Positions 7,586 to 15,656 of a DNA stretch of 20,200 bases are shown in pieces. Every line of letters starts with the position of its first letter. Position 1 is the first letter of the stretch. The notes beneath the pieces were generated by a model that saw only the letters and a list, made by a program, of their open reading frames with translations, was not told the origin of the DNA and ran no database searches. The DNA lies in contig DDUQ01000101.1 of assembly GCA_002344885.1 (NCBI GenBank), forward strand, positions 1 to 20,200, in the 5' to 3' direction. Position numbers and translations under genes: made by a program. Source of the DNA: Comamonadaceae bacterium UBA2334. GTDB lineage: Bacteria > Pseudomonadota > Gammaproteobacteria > Burkholderiales > Burkholderiaceae_C.

Positions 7586-9070
7586 TCACTTCAGGATATC
7601 ACCGAGGCACAGGTACTTGACCTCCACATAGTCATCCATGCCGAAGTGCGAGCCCTCGCGGCCCAGGCCCGACTGCTTCACACCACCAAACGGCACATGC
7701 TCGGTCGCCAGGATGCCCACATTGATGCCCACCATCCCGTACTCCAGCGCCTCGGCCACACGGTAGATGCGACCGATGTCACGGCTGTAGAAATAGCTCG
7801 CCAGGCCAAATTCCGTGTGGTTGGCCGCATCGATGGCTTCCTGCTCCGTTTCGAACCTGAACACCGGTGCAAATGGACCGAAGGTCTCTTCCCTTGCACA
7901 CAGCATGTCAGCCGTGGCATCGGCCACCACCGTCGGCTCGAAGAACTGACCCGAACCCTGACCACTCAGGCGCTTGCCTCCTGCAAGCAAACGGGCCCCC
8001 TTCGCCACAGCATCCGCCACATGTCGCTCTACTTTTTGCAAAGCAGCCTCTTCGATCAGCGGGCCCTGGTTCACCCCGTCCTCAAAGCCATTGCCCACCT
8101 TGGCCGTTTTGACCTTGGCGGCGAACTTGGTCACAAACTCGTCGTACACGCCACTTTGCACATACAGGCGGTTGCTGCACACACAGGTCTGGCCGGCATT
8201 GCGGTACTTGCTGGCAAACGCACCTTCCACGGCGCTGTCGATGTCGGCGTCGTTGAACACGATGAACGGTGCGTTGCCGCCCAATTCCAGGCTCATTTTC
8301 TTGACGGTGGGGGCGCTCTGGGCCATCAGGATGCGGCCCACTTCGGTGGAGCCGGTGAAGCTGATGTGGCGCACCACGTCGCTGGCACACAGCACCTTGC
8401 CCACGGCAATGCTGTTGTCCGAGTCTGCTGTGACCATGTTCAGCACCCCGGCCGGAATGCCCGCACGGATGGCCAGCTCGGCGGCGGCCAGTGCGGTCAG
8501 CGGGGTGAGTTCTGCCGGTTTGATGACCACGGTGCAACCGGCGGCCAGGGCAGGGGCCACCTTGCGGGTGATCATGGCCAGCGGGAAGTTCCAGGGTGTG
8601 ATGGCAGCGCACACGCCGATGGGTTGCTTCAACACCATCAGGCGGCGGTTGTTGTCGAACTGGGGAAGGGTTTCGCCGTTGACGCGTTTGGCCTCTTCGG
8701 CAAACCACTCCACAAAGCTGGCACCGTAGGCCACTTCGCCTTTGGCTTCAGGCAGGGGCTTGCCCTGCTCGGCGGTCATGATGCGACCGAGGTCGTCCTG
8801 GTGGGCCATGAGCAGGTCGTACCACTTGCGCAGGATGTTGCTGCGCTCCTTGGCGGTCTTGGTGCGCCAAGGGCCCCAGGCAGCGTTGGCCGCTGCAATG
8901 GCGGCTTCAGCATCAGCCGGTCCCAGGTTGGCCACGTCGGCCAGGTGGGCACCGGTGGCGGGGTCGGTCACGGCAAAGCGGCTGGTACCAGTCACCCACT
9001 GCCCGTTGATCAGGGCATCGGTCTTGAGCAGGCTGGGGTCTTTGAGTGGGGTCAGGGGGGATGAGGTCAT
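7586..9070 (-). CDS. Aldehyde dehydrogenase, predicted 2-oxoglutarate semialdehyde dehydrogenase (GabD-like)
   Basis: A 494-residue NAD(P)-dependent aldehyde dehydrogenase of full family length. Visible catalytic residues are N161 in TPWNFP, E262 in LELGGN and the nucleophile C296 in NAGQTCVC; the cofactor motif FTGSTEVG is at 238-245. Glu187 in KPAELTP is the residue that commonly favours NAD over NADP. By sequence alone it would be called succinate-semialdehyde dehydrogenase (GabD). As last gene of a hydroxyproline operon it more likely performs the final step, 2-oxoglutarate semialdehyde to 2-oxoglutarate, a reaction known for GabD-like enzymes. Its start lies 9 bp after the stop of the GntR regulator gene. 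No strong ribosome site is seen, so coupling is likely. The family call is firm; the substrate is inferred from context. Confidence 0.93.
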   Translation of the reverse strand: MTSSPLTPLKDPSLLKTDALINGQWVTGTSRFAVTDPATGAHLADVANLGPADAEAAIAAANAAWGPWRTKTAKERSNILRKWYDLLMAHQDDLGRIMTAEQGKPLPEAKGEVAYGASFVEWFAEEAKRVNGETLPQFDNNRRLMVLKQPIGVCAAITPWNFPLAMITRKVAPALAAGCTVVIKPAELTPLTALAAAELAIRAGIPAGVLNMVTADSDNSIAVGKVLCASDVVRHISFTGSTEVGRILMAQSAPTVKKMSLELGGNAPFIVFNDADIDSAVEGAFASKYRNAGQTCVCSNRLYVQSGVYDEFVTKFAAKVKTAKVGNGFEDGVNQGPLIEEAALQKVERHVADAVAKGARLLAGGKRLSGQGSGQFFEPTVVADATADMLCAREETFGPFAPVFRFETEQEAIDAANHTEFGLASYFYSRDIGRIYRVAEALEYGMVGINVGILATEHVPFGGVKQSGLGREGSHFGMDDYVEVKYLCLGDILK

Positions 9071-9079
9071 GAGCGTGTT

Positions 9080-9736
9080 TCAGTTGTTGATGACTCGGCG
9101 GGCAAACTTTTCAAGGTAGTCCATCAGTTGGTCGGCACCCAGCATAGCGGCCGCTTCGTTGGCCGTGGCGATGCCTTTAGCAAGGGCGAGGTGGTGACGT
9201 GCGCCTTCGGTGATTTCGCCTTCGTGCTGGTAGGCATACCAGAACCTTCTGCATTTGACGATCAGCGGCAGCACACACTGAACGGCCGACGCGTTCTGAC
9301 TGGCTTTGTGGTTGATCACATCCAAAGCGTGGTCGGCTTGCATGTAGGTGTCAAGGTTGCCCTGAGCGGCTGCCTCCATCATGGCTTCTGCCCGATGAAG
9401 GATTTCCTGGCGTTGAGCGGTGGTTGCGCGACGCGCTGAACATGCGGCGATGAGACGTTCGAGGACGCGGCGTGTCTGGATGACATCCAGGTGTTCAGCG
9501 AGGTCGATGTTCGACACCACCAAGCCGCGGCGCGGTTGCTGCTGGATCAAGCCGATGGACACCATTCTCAGCAAGGCTTCCCTGACCGGTGTCCGGCCCA
9601 GTTGGGTCAACTCAACGAGTTCTGCTTCCACAATGGGCGTACCGGGCTCCAGCCGCAGTGTGGACAGTAGTTCTTCTATGGCTTCATAGGCTTGGTCAGC
9701 GGCACGCAGTTTGGGCGGGGCGTGTTGGGCGAGCAT
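9080..9736 (-). CDS. GntR-family regulator, FCD (FadR) subfamily
   Basis: A 218-residue DNA-binding protein. The winged helix-turn-helix spans about 10-77, with the recognition helix in GRTPVREALLRM and the wing in QQPRRGLVV. A helical FCD ligand-binding domain covers about 82-210. FCD domains usually bind a metal through an Asp-x3-His motif plus later His residues; here the motif reads DHALD (135-139), so the first His is replaced by Asp, while H181/H182 remain. It lies inside the catabolic operon, between the dehydrogenase alpha subunit (76-bp gap) and the aldehyde dehydrogenase (9-bp gap). It is therefore the likely local regulator of hydroxyproline use, perhaps acting at the dyads near 18544-18575. 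Ligand and mode are unknown. No clear ribosome site precedes the ATG. Confidence 0.92.
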   Translation of the reverse strand: MLAQHAPPKLRAADQAYEAIEELLSTLRLEPGTPIVEAELVELTQLGRTPVREALLRMVSIGLIQQQPRRGLVVSNIDLAEHLDVIQTRRVLERLIAACSARRATTAQRQEILHRAEAMMEAAAQGNLDTYMQADHALDVINHKASQNASAVQCVLPLIVKCRRFWYAYQHEGEITEGARHHLALAKGIATANEAAAMLGADQLMDYLEKFARRVINN

Positions 9737-9812
9737 GGCGAGTGGGCGGGGGTGGCGTGATGGGGCGGCTGCAAAGCATCAATCGTGGCACAAAAGCGAG
9801 GGGAATGTCTGA

Positions 9813-11096
9813 TCAGCTTCCAGCTGTTGATGAGGCGGGCCCATGCCGGCACGGGATGTTTGCCAAGCTGCCGATCCTGCACGGGTGCATCAGCTGGCCA
9901 ACGGGTGGTGGCTGCCAACCCCACAGGGTGGCAGCTGCAGTGCCGCATACCTTTCCCTGGCAGGGGCCCATGCCGCAGCGGGTGTGCAGCTTCGCCTCGA
10001 TCCATCCTGTGCAGTCGGCCAACTCGGCAGCCGGGATGTCTTCGCACCTGCAGACAAGGGTGTCCGGCTTCATCGCTGCCGCAGTGGCGGAGTGGTCAGC
10101 TGGCCAGTTGCGTTGCATGTGCCTGGCAAATGCGTGCCAGCGCGCCCGTTCCGCACGTTTTTTTTGGGCCAGCTCCCATTGGCCCGAGGCGGCCAGTCCG
10201 GCAATCTCTCCTTCCACCCAAGCCTTTTCGGCACCACCGATGCCTGTGCATTCACCCGCGGCAAACACATGCGTCAGTTGGGTTTGCTGGAGGTCGTTGA
10301 CCGCTATCCCCTGATGGGCCTGCGGGGTGAGGCCCAGTGCCTGTGCGACTTCAGTGTTGGGCACCAGACCGAAACCGCAGGCAACTCGGTCGCATGCCAG
10401 GTGATGCTCGCGCTTGCCCTGCCGAAGTCGCACCCCTTCCACTTTTTGGGTGCCGGTGGCCTCCAGAACCTGGCAGTTCGGGCGATGGACTGGCGTGAAC
10501 AGCGTGACAGCCTGTTGAAGTTTGTTGGGCCAGCGCCACAGGCCAATGGCGGCACGTGCCAATGAAGCTGCTGCTGCCTGCTCGGCCACGCGGACAATCG
10601 TGGCGCCTGCTTGCTGGGCGGTTCGTGCCGATGCAAGCAGCAACGGCCCGCTGCCGGCGATCACAATCCGCTGCCCCTTGACTGATACGCCAGACTTGAT
10701 GAGCGCCTGCAGTCCCCCCACACCCGTGACGCCTGGCAACGTCCAGCCGGGAAAAGGGAGCAGCAACTCGCGGGCTCCGCTGCAAATGATGAGCTGATCA
10801 AACGTCTGCAGCCAACCGCCTTGCTCTGCGTCCAGCATGACCTGATGTGATCCTGCTACCCACACACAACGGGTTCCCTGGTGGATCTGCACATGGGGTG
10901 ACCGTGCAAGGGCCGATGCCAGGGGGCTGGCCTGGGACTGTCCTCCGGGCCTCATGCGCCAGATCTGACCGCCTGGGCAGCTGTTGTCATCCACCAGCGT
11001 CACGGATCGACCGCTCGTGGCCGCCGCACCGGCCGCAGCCAATCCGGCTGGTCCGGCGCCGAGGATGAGTATGTTGGTGTGGGCGCAATGGGTCAT
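9813..11096 (-). CDS. lhpE: FAD/NAD(P)-binding oxidoreductase with C-terminal [2Fe-2S] domain, D-hydroxyproline dehydrogenase alpha subunit
   Basis: A 427-residue flavoprotein of the HcnB/OoxA type. The N-terminal dinucleotide fold has GAGPAG at 13-18, and a second Rossmann motif, AGSGPLL, lies near 147-153. A distal FAD strand reads THVFAAGECTGIGGA. The C-terminal BFD-like domain has Cys349 and Cys351 (CRCED) with Cys374 and Cys379 (CGMGPC) as likely cluster ligands. I chose ATG 11096 rather than 11126: the upstream gene ends TGA-C-ATG here, GGAG precedes it by about 8 bases, and the Rossmann strand then starts at once. Related three-subunit enzymes oxidise D-hydroxyproline (LhpBEF), glycine (HcnABC) or opines. 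The neighbouring epimerase and deaminase point to D-hydroxyproline. The symbol follows Pseudomonas usage by context. Confidence 0.85.
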   Translation of the reverse strand: MTHCAHTNILILGAGPAGLAAAGAAATSGRSVTLVDDNSCPGGQIWRMRPGGQSQASPLASALARSPHVQIHQGTRCVWVAGSHQVMLDAEQGGWLQTFDQLIICSGARELLLPFPGWTLPGVTGVGGLQALIKSGVSVKGQRIVIAGSGPLLLASARTAQQAGATIVRVAEQAAAASLARAAIGLWRWPNKLQQAVTLFTPVHRPNCQVLEATGTQKVEGVRLRQGKREHHLACDRVACGFGLVPNTEVAQALGLTPQAHQGIAVNDLQQTQLTHVFAAGECTGIGGAEKAWVEGEIAGLAASGQWELAQKKRAERARWHAFARHMQRNWPADHSATAAAMKPDTLVCRCEDIPAAELADCTGWIEAKLHTRCGMGPCQGKVCGTAAATLWGWQPPPVGQLMHPCRIGSLANIPCRHGPASSTAGS

Positions 11097-11097
11097 G

Positions 11098-11352
11098 TCA
11101 CGCTCCGCCCGACAACGTGCGGACACGCATGCCGCTTTTCACCAATGTCTGGCAAGCAAGTCGGCGCAGGCCATCGACTGCCACACGGCATTCCTGGCAG
11201 ATTCCCATGCCGCACAAGGCAGACCGGGGTTGCCCTGTGATGGACAGTCTCGTGCAGCCGATGCCGGTTTGGCTCAGCGCTGCCAGCACCGTGATACCGT
11301 CTTCCACTGTCTGACCGTGGCCGTCGATTTCAAGTGTGATCATGTGTGTCAT
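11098..11352 (-). CDS. lhpF: Small [2Fe-2S] ferredoxin-like gamma subunit of D-hydroxyproline dehydrogenase
   Basis: An 84-residue HcnA-like protein with a plant-type cluster motif: Cys47, Cys52 and Cys55 in CGMGICQEC, and Cys67 in RLACQT. It should pass electrons within the dehydrogenase complex. The frame is open up to an ATG at 11418, but conserved sequence begins only with MITLEIDG. I place the start at 11352; an ATG at 11343 is equally possible. Either start overlaps the 3' end of the beta-subunit gene (stop 11330) by 14-23 bp, and no ribosome site is evident, so re-initiation after the beta subunit is likely. One base separates its stop from the alpha-subunit ATG. Confidence 0.83.
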   Translation of the reverse strand: MTHMITLEIDGHGQTVEDGITVLAALSQTGIGCTRLSITGQPRSALCGMGICQECRVAVDGLRRLACQTLVKSGMRVRTLSGGA

Positions 11353-12484
11353 GGCGGGTGTACGGCTGGGCGAATCGCTGTGCCAGATACGGGGTGGGTT
11401 CAATGTCGCACGCAGCACCGGTCATCAGGGCGGTCACGATGTGGGCGCTCGCAGGTGCGGTGGTCACGCCCAGCCCTTCGTGTCCGACCGCCAGCCACAA
11501 ACCAGCGTGGCTGGGGTGCGGCCCGAGGATGGGCAGGCTGTCTGGTGTGGCGGCTCGCAAACCGGTCCAGAGTCTTGTGGCGTTGCAGTCGGTCAGACCG
11601 GGCAGATAGTCCATTGCACGCCTGAGCATCCGGGCCATGAGGTCCACGTTCACGTGGTTGCTGGTGTCATCGAATTCACGTGACGAACCGATCAACAGCT
11701 GACCAGTCGGGCGCGGTTGTACGTTGAAGGCCACAGAGGCCCCGGTGGCATGGTGGGCACTGTTCACGTAGCCCAGTTCCACCAATTGGTGGTGTACCAG
11801 GCCTGGGTATCTGTCGGTGATGGCCAACTGGCCTTTTTTCGCCCTGATGGGCAGATCCGGACACAGACGGGCAGCGTGAACACCATTGGCCAGCACCACT
11901 GCTTGCGCGTTCAGGACGGTCCCGTCTGACAGGCGAACGCTGGGCGCTTCCAGTGCTGAGACGGTGGCTTGCCGGAAGCGAATCCTGGTTGCAGGGTCGC
12001 CCGCCTCCATGAGCCAATTCACCACATTCGGCGCGTAGACGGCAGCATCGCCTGCGACTTTCAACCCTCCGGCCAGTCCCGTTCGCAACGCAGGTTCACG
12101 TGTGCGCAGGTCGGCCGCAGACAGCAACTCGCTGGGCACGCCTGCTTCGTGCAAGCGTGCCTGTTTGTCGATGGCAGTCTGTATTTCACTATCGTCGCTG
12201 GCCAGCCAGAGTGTGCCGCAACCGTGCCAGGCACAGGCCTGCGGCAGCAGGGTTTGCCATTGTTTCCACATGCGCAACGAGGTCACGCTCAAAGCCAGCT
12301 CGGCTGGGTTGTCATCCATCACCACCAGGTGCCCCATGCCCGCTGCGGTGGCGCCGCCTCTCCGGTCGTCGAGCACCAGCACAGATTGCCCAGCGGCCGC
12401 CAGTGCATGCGCACAGGCTGCGCCAACAATGCCAGCGCCCACCACGATGGTGTCTGCATCCCGTTTCAAATGCGGATACCCCAT
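11330..12484 (-). CDS. lhpB: FAD-dependent amine oxidase (DAO family), D-hydroxyproline dehydrogenase beta subunit
   Basis: A 384-residue flavoprotein of the DadA/glycine-oxidase fold (HcnC/OoxB-like). The FAD-binding motif VVGAGIVG has its glycines at 16, 18 and 21, followed by acidic residues at the end of the second strand (VLDD). The C-terminal family signature is seen in GLRAATPDSLPILG and VGHEGLGVTTAP. It should hold the catalytic site that oxidises cis-4-hydroxy-D-proline to 1-pyrroline-4-hydroxy-2-carboxylate. Its ATG lies inside the 3' end of the epimerase gene (19-bp overlap), and its own 3' end overlaps the gamma subunit, consistent with coupled synthesis. A D-proline, D-amino-acid or opine substrate cannot be excluded from sequence alone. 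Confidence 0.87.
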   Translation of the reverse strand: MGYPHLKRDADTIVVGAGIVGAACAHALAAAGQSVLVLDDRRGGATAAGMGHLVVMDDNPAELALSVTSLRMWKQWQTLLPQACAWHGCGTLWLASDDSEIQTAIDKQARLHEAGVPSELLSAADLRTREPALRTGLAGGLKVAGDAAVYAPNVVNWLMEAGDPATRIRFRQATVSALEAPSVRLSDGTVLNAQAVVLANGVHAARLCPDLPIRAKKGQLAITDRYPGLVHHQLVELGYVNSAHHATGASVAFNVQPRPTGQLLIGSSREFDDTSNHVNVDLMARMLRRAMDYLPGLTDCNATRLWTGLRAATPDSLPILGPHPSHAGLWLAVGHEGLGVTTAPASAHIVTALMTGAACDIEPTPYLAQRFAQPYTRHDTHDHT

Positions 12485-13401
12485 TGGTAAGGGTCAGCGT
12501 CGTCGAGCAACAGTGTCGATTCGGCGCATACCCACGCCTTTCCGCGTATCGTGGGCACGATCTGCCCGTTGGGCAAGCACTCGTATTGGGCGTCAAATTG
12601 GCTGCCGATCACGCTGGCCTGTCGCCATCGCGCACCGGGGGCCAATGTGCCATCAGCGGCCAGACAGGCCAGCTTGGCACTGGTGCCTGTGCCACAAGGA
12701 GATCGGTCATACGCGCCACCGGGGCAGAGCACAAAATTGCGGCTGTCTGCATGCGGGTCGTCGGCAAACAGTTCAATGTGGTCGATCGCAGCGCCTTGCG
12801 CACCGGTGATGCCTTGTTGGTCGATTGCCTCACGCAGCGCCAGCGTGAAACGAGTCAACTCGGCAATGTTGTCGGGTTCGATCCGTTGGCCATGCTCGCT
12901 GACCAGGAAGAACCAGTTACCACCCCAGGCCACGTCACCCTGCACGTTGCCATGTCCAGGAAGGGAAACCGCCACGCCTTTCTGGTGCCGCCAGGCGGGT
13001 ACATTGCGCACGCTGACCGAGCCATCGTGGTGCAGGATGGCCTCAACGGTACCCACCGGCGTCTCGATCCGGTGTGTGCCGGCCTCGATGCGGCCCATGT
13101 GGGCGAGTGTTGCCACCAGTCCAATGGTGCCGTGGCCGCACATCCCGAGGTAGCCGGTGTTGTTGAAAAAGATCACGCCCGCACTGGCAGCAGGGTCCAC
13201 AGGCGGGCACAACAAGGCCCCGACCACCACATCGCTTCCCCGGGGTTCGAGCACGGTGGCGGCACGCCAGTCGTCGTAGTGCTCGGCCAGGCGTTGGCGG
13301 CGTTCAGCCATGCTGCCGTCGCCGAGGTCAGGAAAACCATTGACCACCACACGGGTGGGTTCGCCGGCGGTGTGCGAGTCGATGACTTGGATGCGTTTCA
13401 T
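12466..13401 (-). CDS. lhpA: 4-hydroxyproline 2-epimerase (proline racemase family)
   Basis: A 311-residue enzyme that interconverts trans-4-hydroxy-L-proline and cis-4-hydroxy-D-proline, the first step of the pathway. Both acid-base cysteines are present: C88 in GMCGHGTIG and C236 in SPCGTGTS. Paired cysteines fit epimerases or racemases; the related trans-3-hydroxyproline dehydratases carry Thr or Ser at one site. The N-terminus IDSHTAGEPTRVV is family-typical, so I chose the ATG at 13401. The frame stays open to an ATG at 13539, but that would overlap the preceding gene and add 46 unrelated residues. Only a weak GCAGG is seen upstream. It lies 55 bp after the LivJ-like gene and overlaps the dehydrogenase beta gene by 19 bp. 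Proline racemase activity is the alternative, made unlikely by the neighbours. Confidence 0.93.
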   Translation of the reverse strand: MKRIQVIDSHTAGEPTRVVVNGFPDLGDGSMAERRQRLAEHYDDWRAATVLEPRGSDVVVGALLCPPVDPAASAGVIFFNNTGYLGMCGHGTIGLVATLAHMGRIEAGTHRIETPVGTVEAILHHDGSVSVRNVPAWRHQKGVAVSLPGHGNVQGDVAWGGNWFFLVSEHGQRIEPDNIAELTRFTLALREAIDQQGITGAQGAAIDHIELFADDPHADSRNFVLCPGGAYDRSPCGTGTSAKLACLAADGTLAPGARWRQASVIGSQFDAQYECLPNGQIVPTIRGKAWVCAESTLLLDDADPYQWGIRI

Positions 13402-13456
13402 GGTTGGTGTTTGCCTGCAGAAAAGTGGGCCAGTCAGGATGGTGCGTGGCGGTGCA

Positions 13457-14587
13457 TCAGTAGCTGGCAAGCGGCGATGCCTTGCCATCGCGGAAGGTGT
13501 ACACGGTGATGGGGGCCTGCCGCATGTTGCCCTTGTCATCGTACGCGTAGGTGCCCGCCACTCCCTTGAACTGGCCTTTGCGCATCTCGGCGGCCACGGC
13601 TGCGGGCTCGGTGGACCCAGCTTTCACCATGGATTGGGCGATGAGGTGCATCTGGTCGAAAAACGACGCAGCGTAAGCATCTGCGTCGGTACCAAAGCGT
13701 TTTTTGTATCTGGCCATGAAGTTGGCACGGTCGGCGCCTTGATCCATCATTGAGCCGCCTTGCGCGCAGTACACCGTTTCATTCACGGCATCACCGCCCA
13801 GCTTGCCCATTTCGGGGCTGCACAGCGTGTCGCCGCCCAGCATCTTTGCCTTCACGGCGAGTTGTTTCATCTGTCGTGCCATGGGGGCTGCTTGGGGTGC
13901 GTAGCCGCCGTAAAAAATCACGTCAGGCTTTTTGGCTTTGATGTTGGTCAGGATGGCGGAAAAATCGACTGCTTTGTCGTTGGTGTATTCCTGGCGGACG
14001 ATGTCCAGGCCCTGAGCCTTGGCTTCCTTGGTGAATTCATCTGCGAGTCCCTGGCCGAATGCCGTGCGGTCATCCACCACAGCCGCGGTTTTGGCGCCGA
14101 GTACTTTCGCGCCGTACACTGCCATGCTGGACCCGATCTGGTTGTCGCTGGCAATGATCCGGAACACGTGCTTGTAACCACCCTCTGTGACCTTCGGGTT
14201 CGTCCCCACGGTGGACACAAGGGCACCGCCACTGTCGTACACGCGCGACGCAGGAATGGCCACCCCCGAGCAATAGGGCCCCATCACATACTTGATGCCG
14301 GCATCGACCAGCTTCTGCGCAACGGCCACGCCGGCTTTGGGGTCACACTGGTCATCTTCGGAGTGCAGATCGAACTTCAACGTCCTTCCACCAACCTGCA
14401 GTTTCTTGGCGTTCAGTTCCTCGATTGCGAGCCGGACGCCGTTCTCATTGTCTTTGCCGGCAAAGGCATTGGCACCTGTCAACGGTCCAGTCTGGCCGAT
14501 GCGGATGACCTGCTCCTGGGCGTGTGCGTTGACGGCCAAGGCCAAGGCCATCACGGGAATGGCGGTGAAGGACTTCTGAGGGGTCAT
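13457..14587 (-). CDS. Branched-chain amino acid-type ABC transporter substrate-binding protein (LivJ-like, orphan)
   Basis: A 376-residue periplasmic binding protein of the Peripla_BP_6 type. A Sec signal peptide covers about residues 1-23 (MALALAVNAHA, cut before QEQ). The mature start IRIGQTGPLTG and the AGIKYVMGPYCSGVAIPA and PDVIFYGGYAPQA regions are family-typical. AGGAGA six bases upstream of the ATG is a strong ribosome site, the best in this operon. No LivH, LivM, LivG or LivF genes are in the window. It stands between a complete TRAP transporter and the epimerase, so it may bind hydroxyproline or another amino acid and pass it to an ABC permease encoded elsewhere. It may instead have a sensing role. 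The ligand is inferred. Confidence 0.92.
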   Translation of the reverse strand: MTPQKSFTAIPVMALALAVNAHAQEQVIRIGQTGPLTGANAFAGKDNENGVRLAIEELNAKKLQVGGRTLKFDLHSEDDQCDPKAGVAVAQKLVDAGIKYVMGPYCSGVAIPASRVYDSGGALVSTVGTNPKVTEGGYKHVFRIIASDNQIGSSMAVYGAKVLGAKTAAVVDDRTAFGQGLADEFTKEAKAQGLDIVRQEYTNDKAVDFSAILTNIKAKKPDVIFYGGYAPQAAPMARQMKQLAVKAKMLGGDTLCSPEMGKLGGDAVNETVYCAQGGSMMDQGADRANFMARYKKRFGTDADAYAASFFDQMHLIAQSMVKAGSTEPAAVAAEMRKGQFKGVAGTYAYDDKGNMRQAPITVYTFRDGKASPLASY

Positions 14588-14646
14588 GTATGTCTCCTGT
14601 TGGTGGGTGTGATGGGGCGCAGGCAGCGGTCAGGTGTGGACCAACC

Positions 14647-15633
14647 TCAGAGGGTTGCACCGACTTTCCTCAACTCGGCAATCTGGGGGGACTTGGGAAG
14701 CCACAGGGCGTCGAATTCCCGCACCAGTGCAGCCGTGTCCAGGGTGGGCTCCGTCCTGATCGGGAATGGCACGCTTTTGAACCGTTCGATCAAGCCAAGC
14801 TCGGTGGTCACGATGTCGCGGATCTGTGCGTCAAGCGCCTGACGGACCAGACCCCGCAGCAAGTCCCGGTCTTTCGGGCTCATGCCCTGCCAGACACGGC
14901 CCGACACCAGGGGCGCAAACGGCATGAACAAGGCGTTCATTTGCAGCATGCCCTTGGCGACCTTGTCAAAGCGCTGGTTCCATGAAAACTCGATGTCTGC
15001 CTCCAGGCCATCGACCTGACCATTGGCCATGGCGTCGAATACCTGTGGGGTAGGGATCGGAGTGGGTGCCGCGCCCAGCTGTTGATAGAAGTCCCGGTAC
15101 ACAGGGGTGGGATTGATGCGCAGCTTCATGCCCCGGATGTCCCGAACACTCTGGATGTCGCGTGTCGAGAACACCACGCGCATGCCCGTGATGCCCCAAC
15201 CCAGCCCGACCGTGCCGGTCTCGCGGGGCAGAACCTCCAGCAACTTGAGGGCGGCTTCATGTCTGGCGAGGCGGGCCACATCAGTGGTTGACCTGACGAG
15301 GTACGGCGCGTTGATGGCGGCGATGCTGGCCACCCTGGAGCCCAGCTCTGCCGCCTGGATCCAGCCCATGTCCAGGGCTCCGGTCTGCAGTTGCTGCATC
15401 ATTGCCGCCTCATTCCCCAGCTGGCCGGAGTGAAAGACGGTGGCGGTCAGGCGCCCCTGGGTTTCATGTTTGAGCGAGTCGGCAAAGGCCAGTGCAGCCC
15501 GGTTCCAGGAATGTCCGGCTGGCGTGATCAGGCCGATGCGCATTTCCTTTGATTGGGCCTTGGCCTGACCCACGATGGCTGGGGCCGCGAGGGCGACGCT
15601 GGCCTGTACAAATTGACGACGAGACACGGGCAT
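14647..15633 (-). CDS. dctP: TRAP transporter substrate-binding protein DctP
   Basis: A 328-residue periplasmic solute receptor. The N-terminus SRRQFVQASVALAAPAIV is a twin-arginine signal, with cleavage probably after QAKA near residue 26. Family features include the central GMKLRINPTP segment around 168-177; its Arg172 corresponds to the conserved residue that binds the ligand carboxylate. The following segment DAMANGQVDGLEADI is also typical. It lies 23 bp downstream of dctM and completes a three-gene TRAP system driven by an ion gradient. With catabolic genes on both sides the likely ligand is hydroxyproline or a related carboxylated amino acid, but that is inferred. Only a weak GAAAGG precedes the ATG. 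Confidence 0.93.
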   Translation of the reverse strand: MPVSRRQFVQASVALAAPAIVGQAKAQSKEMRIGLITPAGHSWNRAALAFADSLKHETQGRLTATVFHSGQLGNEAAMMQQLQTGALDMGWIQAAELGSRVASIAAINAPYLVRSTTDVARLARHEAALKLLEVLPRETGTVGLGWGITGMRVVFSTRDIQSVRDIRGMKLRINPTPVYRDFYQQLGAAPTPIPTPQVFDAMANGQVDGLEADIEFSWNQRFDKVAKGMLQMNALFMPFAPLVSGRVWQGMSPKDRDLLRGLVRQALDAQIRDIVTTELGLIERFKSVPFPIRTEPTLDTAALVREFDALWLPKSPQIAELRKVGATL

Positions 15634-15656
15634 GGTTGGAAGCCTTTCAGTGGGTT

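Noticed and set aside
7646..9064. 472-codon plus-strand open frame opposite the aldehyde dehydrogenase
   Set aside because: Composition (His/Gly/Gln-rich) is typical of antisense frames in GC-rich genes; the dehydrogenase on the other strand is complete with all catalytic residues.
12100..13509. 469-codon plus-strand open frame opposite the epimerase
   Set aside because: Arg/Ala/Pro-rich shadow of an enzyme with both catalytic cysteines in place.
13402..13539. N-terminal extension of the epimerase
   Set aside because: Would overlap the LivJ-like gene, and the family N-terminus starts exactly at the ATG at 13401.
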